The notes beneath the pieces were generated by a model. The model was given only the letters and a program-made list of their open reading frames with translations, had not been told where the DNA came from and ran no database searches. From a virus: 25,442 nt of DNA. Shown piece by piece: positions 13,760 to 22,800 of this stretch; positions within the stretch are counted from its first letter, which is position 1; each line of letters begins with the position of its first letter. A program made the position numbers and the translations under genes. The stretch lies in the IMG/VR virus record IMGVR_UViG_3300020185_000238, positions 1 to 25,442 of that record. The stretch is one strand, 5' to 3'.

Positions 13760-16570
13760 GTGGAACGACTAGAATTTCTAAAAAGTGTTTTAAGCAGTGA
13801 AGGGCATTATTGTTTATTTGCAACCAACGGTGAACGTAGAACGCAGAACTTCTATGACACTATTGATGAATTGCATGCGGCAGTAGACACCTTTGATGCT
13901 AAAGACCACGATGTTTATTTTGCGTTAAGCACATTCGTAAACAACACTAATCGTAGGGCCGATAACGCACTACATCTACAATCCTTTTTCGTAGACTTGG
14001 ATTGTGGCCCTAGCAAAGAATACCCGTCTCAGCAGGATGCGCTATCGGCGTTACAGGCGTTTTGCACTAAGACTAGCATGCCCGAACCTACTAAGGTCAA
14101 CTCGGGGCGCGGAATCCACGCTTACTGGGTTTTGTCTGCACCAGTACCTGTGGATGATTGGGTTCCTGTGGCAGAACGGTTTAAAGAGTTTTGTGAGGAG
14201 AACGGTCTCAAGGCCGATCCTGCAGTTACGGCTGACGCAGCGCGTATTCTACGCATGCCTGACACACGTAACTTTAAGGACACACCGCCATCCCCAGTGG
14301 CTTTGATAAGTGCGGAACCAAGTATCGAGCTGGCTGACTTCGTAAGTTTACTGGGAGGCGTTACCCCTGTAAACACAGCCTCTGTTGGCGGTAATGTTGT
14401 GTCGGGATTTATAGCGGTCAATGCTGAGAATAGCTTTGGTCGTATTGTAAAGAAGATACAAATAGGTAAGGGATGCGCTCAACTCGCGCATATACTGACA
14501 GATCAGGCCAATGTGACCGAACCGTTATGGAGAGCGGGACTGTCTATTGCTAAATTCTGCGAAGACGGAGACAGGGCTGCACAGGTAATGTCTAGGGGCC
14601 ACCCTGACTATAACTCTGGTGAAACCCATCAGAAAATGTCTTTGGTTAAGGGGCCGTACACTTGTCGTACATTTAACGGTCTTAGACCTGATGTGTGTAT
14701 GGAGTGTGCTTTATGGGGTAAGATAAAATCCCCCATAGTCTTAGGCAAACAATTTAAAGAAGCGGACGAGGCTGACAACGAAGTTGTTGCACCTAGCGCA
14801 AAGCGTCCCGCCAGTGCGCCTAAAATCTACAATATACCGACATACCCGAAGCCTTACTTTCGCGGCGCTAAAGGCGGCGTGTATAAACGCACCAGTAACA
14901 GTGACGGTGAGATAGAAGAAGAGTGCATCTACCACAACGATATCTATATCATGCGCCGTATATGGGACACAGAGATAGGCCAAGCACTTGTGTTTAGGCT
15001 GCACATGCCCCGAGACGGTGTGCGTGAATGGACGATGCCAATGTCTAGCATCACATCGCGGGATGAATTTAGGAAAGCTATGTCTACGCAGGGTGTGGCT
15101 GCGTTTGGCGCAAAACTAGACAAGATACAGGTGTATATAATGGCATGGATTGAGGAACTACAATTTACTCAAGCAGAGGATGAAGCCCATAAACAGTTTG
15201 GGTGGGTTGATGATAGCATGACCGCGTTCATCTTAGGGGATCGTGTTATCTACGGTAATGATGAAGACTACAACCCACCATCTACACAGACTGCAAGTAT
15301 GATAGATTACTTTACCCCCAAGGGTACTGAGCAAGGCTATCTTGATGCAATAGACTTCTACAATCGGGATGGGTTTGAGTTACACCAATTCACAATCGCT
15401 GCGTCCTACGCTTCGATACTTATGCCACTAACAGGGATCGGCTCTGCTGGGTTACATATGTACGGAGACACAGGTGTTGGTAAAACTACTATGTTGATGG
15501 CAGGGTTATCGGCATGGGGCAACCCCGAAGAACTTTTGCTTGAAGAGCAAGACACATATAATTCTAAGATGCACCGTGGGGAAATATATCACAACCTACC
15601 ACTTATGATGGACGAACTTACTAATACCAAAGGGGGTAAGCTGTCTGATCTAGCGTACCAATTAACAGGTGGTAAGCAGCGTAATCGCATGTCTCAAGGC
15701 GGTAACACCGAGCGACACAGGGGCAAACCGTGGAGCCTACTGGCTATCAGTACAGGTAACACTAGCTTTATAGAAATGATTAGTAGGGTTAAAGGTTTTC
15801 CCAAAGCGGAGGCTCAACGCATACTAGAGTTTAGGACTGAAGCGAAGTTCTTTGGTTCTGCTAGTAAAGCGGAGACTGATAAACTGTGGCCCGCTTTAAA
15901 AGGCAACTACGGTCATGCAGGAGTACGGTTTGTGCAGTGGGTCATAAACAATCGTGTGGAGTGTGAACGTACTATAAAGCATGTGCAATCGCGTGTAGAT
16001 GAAAAGGCTGAACTTGGTCCTGAGAACCGATTTTGGTCTGCCGCTGTTACGGCTATTATATCTGCGCTTATGATAGGCAGGAAGGCAGGGGTACTACCTT
16101 TTGAGGTAAAGCCTGTATTTACGTTTGCGGTGAATAGGTTGCGGGAGCGTAGAGCCTACGTTGCCGATATGGGTTCCTCTGTAACTGAGACGTTGAACAA
16201 TTATATATCCGAACATTGGAGCAACATACTCTGGATCAAAAGTACAGATGATGGTCGTGGTGATATAGACAGTAACCCCTTAGATATGTTGGCACTGCCC
16301 GAGGTCACACCCCGAGGTAAGTTTGTCGCTAGGTACGAGACTGATGTTAAAAAAGTCTATCTATTACCGAAGCCGCTGAAGACTTGGTGCATAGACCAAC
16401 AGATAAACTATGAACAGTTGGTTAGAGATTTAACCGAGAAGATGAAAGCTAAGAAAGTGAGTATACGCCTGAGTAAGGGCACACATATGAACCTACCCGT
16501 TGCTAGAGTTATATGTGTAGATTTTTCTATTGATGGAGTTCCTGATGGATCAGAAGGTGATGAAGATTGA
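13760..16570 (+). CDS. Primase-helicase fusion (AEP-like primase plus DUF927-type helicase)
   Basis: This 936-aa protein joins two replication enzymes. The N-terminal part looks like an archaeo-eukaryotic-type primase: VDLDCG (D79, D81) as motif I, SGRGIHAYW (S115, H120) as motif II, ARILRMPDTRN (R162, R165) near motif III. Cysteines C302, C313 and C316 precede GKIKSPI, a metal-site pattern of such primases. The C-terminal part is a DUF927-type SF3-like ATPase: Walker A GDTGVGKT (K575), Walker B LPLMMDEL (D618, E619), then LAISTGN as a sensor. It would prime and unwind DNA for the polymerase. Start GTG 13760. Confidence 0.88.
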   Translation: MERLEFLKSVLSSEGHYCLFATNGERRTQNFYDTIDELHAAVDTFDAKDHDVYFALSTFVNNTNRRADNALHLQSFFVDLDCGPSKEYPSQQDALSALQAFCTKTSMPEPTKVNSGRGIHAYWVLSAPVPVDDWVPVAERFKEFCEENGLKADPAVTADAARILRMPDTRNFKDTPPSPVALISAEPSIELADFVSLLGGVTPVNTASVGGNVVSGFIAVNAENSFGRIVKKIQIGKGCAQLAHILTDQANVTEPLWRAGLSIAKFCEDGDRAAQVMSRGHPDYNSGETHQKMSLVKGPYTCRTFNGLRPDVCMECALWGKIKSPIVLGKQFKEADEADNEVVAPSAKRPASAPKIYNIPTYPKPYFRGAKGGVYKRTSNSDGEIEEECIYHNDIYIMRRIWDTEIGQALVFRLHMPRDGVREWTMPMSSITSRDEFRKAMSTQGVAAFGAKLDKIQVYIMAWIEELQFTQAEDEAHKQFGWVDDSMTAFILGDRVIYGNDEDYNPPSTQTASMIDYFTPKGTEQGYLDAIDFYNRDGFELHQFTIAASYASILMPLTGIGSAGLHMYGDTGVGKTTMLMAGLSAWGNPEELLLEEQDTYNSKMHRGEIYHNLPLMMDELTNTKGGKLSDLAYQLTGGKQRNRMSQGGNTERHRGKPWSLLAISTGNTSFIEMISRVKGFPKAEAQRILEFRTEAKFFGSASKAETDKLWPALKGNYGHAGVRFVQWVINNRVECERTIKHVQSRVDEKAELGPENRFWSAAVTAIISALMIGRKAGVLPFEVKPVFTFAVNRLRERRAYVADMGSSVTETLNNYISEHWSNILWIKSTDDGRGDIDSNPLDMLALPEVTPRGKFVARYETDVKKVYLLPKPLKTWCIDQQINYEQLVRDLTEKMKAKKVSIRLSKGTHMNLPVARVICVDFSIDGVPDGSEGDED

Positions 16571-16772
16571 AGACCTTAATCCTGACGGGATTAGAGTAAT
16601 TGTAAACTGGGATAAACTTACGGTTAGCGGGTCTGTGTTTATACCCTGTGTGGACACTGAGAAGACTAAAGATCAGGTGTCTACCGTTGCATCGCTACGA
16701 CAATGGGAAGTTAAACACGAAGTTCGTGTAGAAAACAAAATATTGGGGTTACGTATATGGCGTACCGCATGA
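16545..16772 (+). CDS. Small conserved-looking replication-block protein (75 aa)
   Basis: The function is not recognised. The body reads GIRVIVNWDKLTVSGSVFIPCVD and, later, KILGLRIWR, with a helix in between, an alpha/beta plan that suits a small nucleic-acid or protein partner. The ATG at 16545 is preferred because GGAG (16535-16538) is six bases upstream. A TTG at 16530 or an ATG at 16560 are alternatives. It overlaps the primase-helicase by 26 bases and is the last plus-strand gene before the terminator. Confidence 0.65.
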   Translation: MDQKVMKIEDLNPDGIRVIVNWDKLTVSGSVFIPCVDTEKTKDQVSTVASLRQWEVKHEVRVENKILGLRIWRTA

Positions 16773-16776
16773 TATA

Positions 16777-16834
16777 GGGCAGTTAGGCAATATCCATTTC
16801 CACTGCGTGTTGCCTGTTCTCCCTTGAACTGCCC
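16777..16834 (+). other. Nested stem upstream of, and overlapping, the terminator
   Basis: GGGCAGTT (16777-16784) can pair with AACTGCCC (16827-16834), and directly stacked inside, AGGCAA (16785-16790) can pair with TTGCCT (16810-16815). Its right arm shares 16831-16834 with the terminator stem, so the two folds exclude each other. This resembles an antiterminator/terminator pair at the 3' end of the plus-strand block, or a stable 3' end. Confidence 0.6.
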
Positions 16835-16858
16835 CTGCTTAATTGCAGGGGCTTTTTT
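16831..16858 (+). terminator. Rho-independent terminator closing the replication block
   Basis: GCCCCTGC (16831-16838) pairs perfectly with GCAGGGGC (16845-16852) around TTAATT and is followed by six T (16853-16858). It terminates plus-strand transcription just where the minus-strand gene ends. On the minus strand the stem is not followed by a T-run, so it should act mainly on the plus strand. Confidence 0.88.
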
Positions 16859-19800
16859 AACTTACAGGAGAGGACAACCCACCATCATATTCACCAGCAC
16901 TTCTACGCATACTAGGTGAGTACTGCATCCCACCTACCATCTCTTCGGATACGCGTTGGAAGTTTTTATAAGAATTTTTAAATGAGTCCGAAGTTATTAC
17001 TAGCTTTCTAGCATCAGATGGAAGCCTACTATTGTGTTCATTTGCTTCTTCATATGCTCTACGTAACCCTTCAACGTCTCCTTCTCTGCGCGCTTTATTA
17101 GCCTTACGCAGTATTTTCCTTTTGCGATCCTGCATAGAATAGTATTTTTGCCGCTCGTTACGGTTCATATTAAGTTGCTCAATATGAGCGTGGCTTGCAA
17201 ACCCCAACAACTGCCCTGCTAATGTGTACGGACTTGTCGCTGTTATTTCATCGCCACGCAGGGTTAAATTGCCTTCGGTAGCGTAACGTCCAGTTTTCAT
17301 AACATTGCGTACCGCCGCAGGAGATGCAGCTTCAATACCACGCCAGACATTACCCTCTGCAATAAGGCTTGCGCCTCTGCTAACCTGACTTGTTATACCG
17401 ATGACAGGACCACCTAACTGTTCTGCCAAAGTAAACAGCGGGTTCTGGTCTTTGTCTATAAGAGGTGGACGGTACAGCATATTGTTAAGTGCGATGCGAT
17501 CACCGATTTCAAGACCTGTCATGTCGACAAGCCCGCCATACACAGGATCACCCATCCACTTTTTAGTCATAACATCCCAGTTATCTTCATCTTCATCTCT
17601 AAATAACAAGTCGTACATAATGCCGAGTTCTCCAAACAACGGCATTCCTGATGCACCTGCGATAAGTCCTGTAGTTATAAGAAAGTTAGCCCCTTGTGCG
17701 CGGGCTATCCTACGACCATCTACCGCATCTTGGTATGCTTCTTCAGTATCATACTGATCTCGTGGTAATACTTTAGTGGCATCATTAAGCATGCGAAGCA
17801 TCATGTAGTATTTACTAATCGCAAATCGTTTAAACAAGAATAGGATGTTACCTATTGGACCCTGTGCGTATACGGGGCGTCCTGCCGATGCAGTACCTCC
17901 GAGAGTAAACTCTACAAAATCTACTGCCGCCTCAGCCGCAGCTTGTTTGTCCGCATCGGTTAATGCTTTTTTACCACCATTACTTAGTTTATCTATTTCT
18001 AGTTTATAGGCGGCGACCAGTGATACTTCACGTCCGTAGCGTTCCGAGTGATGAAACATAGCCCCACCCCACTTCTGTGAAGTGTCAATTATCTTCTTAC
18101 CAATACGGGATACCCTATCTGAACCTGTATCTCCTGTATACATATCTAATTCTAAGGTTTCTTGCGTTAGTGATTGACCCATTTGCGCTTGTTCAGTTGC
18201 ATATCTAACCAACACATCTAAATCACGTAATCCTTCTGGCACAGATGCAGGATCACTAAAATCTAAATTACCTAATGATAATCCGAAAGCCCCTAGATCA
18301 TACTGCTCTTTAACTTTGTCACCATTCTCATCGTCTACAGTTAGAGTTTTAGCGCGAGGTGCAGCAGCTATTGCCTTAACCGCATCACCAAATGCTCGGG
18401 TAGTTTTACCCGCGCCATATTTACCCGACAGTAACGGCATCACCGACATACCTACATCGAAGAAGGTCAAGGCCGCAGACGAGAAGTTTAACCCCATAGT
18501 CCAGTTAAATCCAAGGTTTGTAGCTATCTGCGACCAGCGTGATACGTTGGGTCGCTGTCCAAATTCTGCGATCTTTTGTAGTCGATCACCTATTTCAGCG
18601 GTCTCTGGGTCTGTGGTAAGTTTAACAATGTCACCCATCACACCTTGAATTTCGGCACTAGATTGTAGTTGAACAACCTGACGATTAAGGTCACGGCCTT
18701 TAGTCTCCATCATATCTATAAGATCGAAGTTAGCGAGGGAGTAGCCTGTAGGTGTAGTGTCACCCAAGAAACCACGGACGCCCTTACGTGTTCGGAACCC
18801 TTGCATAAACGAGCGTTCAGGCAGAGCATCTAATGATAGGTCAAGAATATCGCTGATGACCTTACTACCTTTGCCACCTTCCATCTTCTGCACACCTGCA
18901 GCCTGTAAGACATTCAACACATTAAACACGAACCCCGACGAAGGTGCTTTGCCATAATCGCTGTTTGGGGTTAGCTTTGTAGCTTCAGGTTCTAAACTTT
19001 CTGCAGACAGCATGGGGTTTGGTCTGCTTTGCCCCGTCTTCTCGTCAAAGATTGTATCTAAATTTGCTGCTATAACATCTGGTCGTTTAAGCATAGCTGC
19101 ATTATAATCTTTGACCTTTTGTTTTGCTTCCATCATTGCAATTTTAGTGGGAAAATATTCCACAAAACGATCTACCTGTGGCTTGGCATCAGGGTCTTGA
19201 TCTTGCGGGTCGATAGCTGTGTAAGATAGACGATAACTACCCTTACGCATAAGTGGGAAGTATGGCGTGATTATACCGCTGTCCTTGAGTAGTAGTTCAG
19301 ACAACTTATCAAACGCGGTCTTACGTACCGCTGCATCGTCACTTATACTATTTATACGATCCCTTAGAGCAGGTGCGATTTCGTCATATGTCTCTTGGAA
19401 ATAGTTACGCATGGTGCGGTATACGCGCTGCCCATCTTCACCTATATTTTTGTAGTCTTCTGCCAACGCATCATAGACTGCCAACTTATCTTTACTTAAC
19501 GGGGCGATCTTGGTTATCTTAAAATCAGGATGTTTAGCCGTAAACTCTTTAATATAGTTTTCACGTCTCTCTAACGTGGAATGATTTGTGCGTTCCTTTT
19601 CTAACGATACCGGATCAGTAGTTACAACGCCATAAGAAGTGTAGATATTACGCTTAACTGATGGGTCTATTCTATTAAGCGTGGATGTAGGTACTAGCTG
19701 TTGTAGTGCGTTGTATTGTTCCGCACTCGCTGCCCTACGAAAGTCTTTAATTTGATTTACGATGTAATCTAATTTGATCGTCTTATCACGCAATTTAGAA

Positions 19801-22800
19801 CTTTGCTTGTTAATCACCTTGTTTAGACGCATTCCCGCATCATTGTCGTGGTTGCGCTTCAACGTGTCGGCAAGAATATTTAACGGGGAGACGCCGTAAA
19901 AGAAACTTTTAGCGCCTGTGTATGGCGCTGAGTTTTTAGCGCGGTCCTGCATGTCTCTTAGCTCTTCGCGTGTAGTAGGTTTCACGGCGTCTGTAGCCTC
20001 TTTAGTGGCGTCTACTGCCCCCTCGGGTGTACTAGCTGTAAGATACATAGCGGGAGCGGCACGGGTGCTTAATTGCGGTGCTAAGATATAGTCTAGTAGC
20101 AGATCAGTTCGGTCAAACACTGACTCGGGTGCCCTGCCCATTAAGTTGCGGAACACACGGCGTACCGCTTCTTTAAAATTTTGCCAAGCTGTAGGAAATT
20201 TTAAACCTGACATAGGTATACCCGCTAACTTAACTTGGAAGTCGGGGTTACTAAACGCTTCTGCGATAAATTCATCTATGCTTCGTGTCGCATAGTCACT
20301 ACCTTCGGGCATTTGAGCTTTAACAGCTTCGTATATACGTGTGAGCTGCCGTACTTCTGGTAGATTTTTCCTAGCTAATTGTGCGGCAGTTCCTGCATGT
20401 AGTACCTCATGCAGTATGGTGTGAGCGTTCATGCCTAAATTACTATCTATAGCGATAGTGTTGGTAGCAGGGTAAAACACACCTGCAGCAACGTTACCCT
20501 GCGGGTCTTTAAGTCCACCAGATACCAGTTGTATCTTTGTATCACCTGTATAACCCGCTAATTTATTTGCTACGGAACGTAGAGCCTTCGATGGACTAAT
20601 GTTTGCGATAGCTATTAACGCACCGGATAAATCTCCTGCGGCTAATGTGTTACGTATACTTGGGGGTAGTGGTACACTCTGTGCATACAACTCACTAGCC
20701 AGTAAGTACCTACTATCGTAGTCATCATCACGACTAAGGGTTTCCGACCTACGTTCAAATTGGGCTTCAAGTTGTGACTGTGACAGTCCCAGCCCTATAC
20801 TATCTTGGTTAATATTTTCATCTAAAAGAATATCGGCTGATACTTCTGCGACATTAGCTTCTGATAGTAAATCAGCGTCCGCTAATAAGGGCGCATCCTT
20901 TAGGTACGCTTCTTCTGTCGAATTTAACTTGATTTCGGCTAAGTTTGCTTGATCCTGATCGAATTGGTTAGGCTGTCCTTGTGATGCAGCGGCTGCGGCC
21001 TTGTTCTTCTTTCTTATGTAGTTTGCATAGTCAGCAGCCAACGCTTTCATACGCGCTTTTTTATCTGCTTCCTGCGCTCTGTCGTAACCGCCTTCGCTAC
21101 GCATACGTTCAATACGTTCTGCGCGTTGCCGTGCATATGCTACCGCTCTAGCTTCGGCTAATACAGCAGCGTCCTGTCCCTCTGGTGAGTTTTCAAAACG
21201 TTGCTGCGCTTCTTCTGCCGCCGACATTTCTCTTAGACGTTTATCCTCGTCCCTGCGACCTTTTTGGAGTTCACTCTTTCTCTCCCTACGTAACTGTATC
21301 TGAGCATCTCGTTCCGCAGGGGTGAGGGTGTGGACCGCCATATCTAGTTGTTCGGCTATTACATCAGACGCAAAGTTGTTCACGTCATCCGACATATTGC
21401 TTTCCATCCACTGTAACGCCTGCAGTGCTTTTTCTTGCGTCTCGTTACTGTAAAATTCATACGCGGCGTCTGATACTTCTGCGGCTTCTTCAAATATGGT
21501 ATCTCCGTACACAAAGCCATCTTCGGGGTTTAGTGCGGACGCCATAGCGGGTGTGCCTTCGGGAAACTTTGTAACCTTTGAGGTTCGTTTCTGTATCTTA
21601 GGGTTTTTAGGTGAGGACGCAGGAGCATACAGCACCGACACGACTGCTGCTTCTTCTATCGCGTCTACAGGACGTAGAAAGTTTTTAAAGAATGCTCGCG
21701 CAGCAAAGGCATTCGGGTCTTTCATCTTCTTAGCCGCGTCATCTGTCATATCTAACAAGTTCAATATGCGTTTTTTGTCTTCTAAATCGGTTATATCAGG
21801 TTGCTGGTTTGCGTCCGATATTGCGCCTTGCTGTAGTAGGATACTTCTAGCCGCCTCACCTTGTTTAGTGTTTCGTGTGAGAAACAGTTCACCTATCTTG
21901 TTGAGTAATAGGTTGCCTTGTAGCGACTCTGCTTCCGCTGCTTCTATTTCGCGGGTCAGCATGGCCTTTTGCTGTGCTGGTGGCAGTTCACTTATGGCCT
22001 CTAGTACTTCTGTCCTAACTTTAACGGGGGCCTTTTCTGCTGTGTAGTTTAACCCACTTGTGTCTGATATTTTTGGTCCAGCTACAGGGTTAAGAGCCTT
22101 ATCGTAACTTTGCACGAACTCACTACCCGTTGCACCTGCATCGGGAAATGCTTGATCCGTAGCGTCACCTACAAACTCTCCACTTTCATCTCTTAAATTT
22201 TTGGTCCCAACAGGCAGTTGTGCGCCCTGTTCGGGTTCTGCAACAGGTTCAACTTCGGGTTCTGTAACAGGTTCAACTTCGGGTTCTGCAACAGGTTCAA
22301 CTTCGGGTTCTGCAACAGGTTCAACTTCGGGTTCTGTAACAGGTTTAACGCCTGTGCTACCATCTAGTTCTGTTGTAGAAGTTATAGTGTCTGGAACTAT
22401 TGGCGCACTATCAGGTGTACTTTCTACAGTTATAGGTATGTATTTACGTCTGCCTTTTTTATCGGCAGGGCCAACTATAGGGTTTGTTTCAGCAGCAAGA
22501 AGACTAATTAATTTTGCTGCTCGTGCCCCAGAAATTTTTAAATCACGTTGTAAGGCACTAACTGAAGCTACCTTACGTTCAGTTACTGATTTTCTAGCAT
22601 CTTCAAGTAAAGCAGCGTCATCCACTTTAGATTTTACTGTAGGCTCAGTACTTTTAAACTGTTGTAATGTTTGATTACCCCCAAGCGTTGATCCTCCATA
22701 TCTGTCACCAACTTCTGTAGGAGTGTCTTGTAATGTTTGACTACCACCAAGCCCCGCTATAAATGCGTCTACATTATCCCCATCTACATCTGAAGCTGAT

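Noticed and set aside
16791-16830. tRNA-like structure between the last plus-strand gene and the terminator
   Set aside because: The pairing does not give a cloverleaf: no acceptor arm with T-arm consensus and no anticodon loop can be formed.
22230-22349. Possible CRISPR array
   Set aside because: The 24-base units are contiguous with no spacers and are read through as protein.
22201-22674. Plus-strand open frame with a Gly/Ser/Thr repeat
   Set aside because: It is the antisense of the tandem repeat and of the giant minus-strand gene; the repetition comes from the 24-base units.
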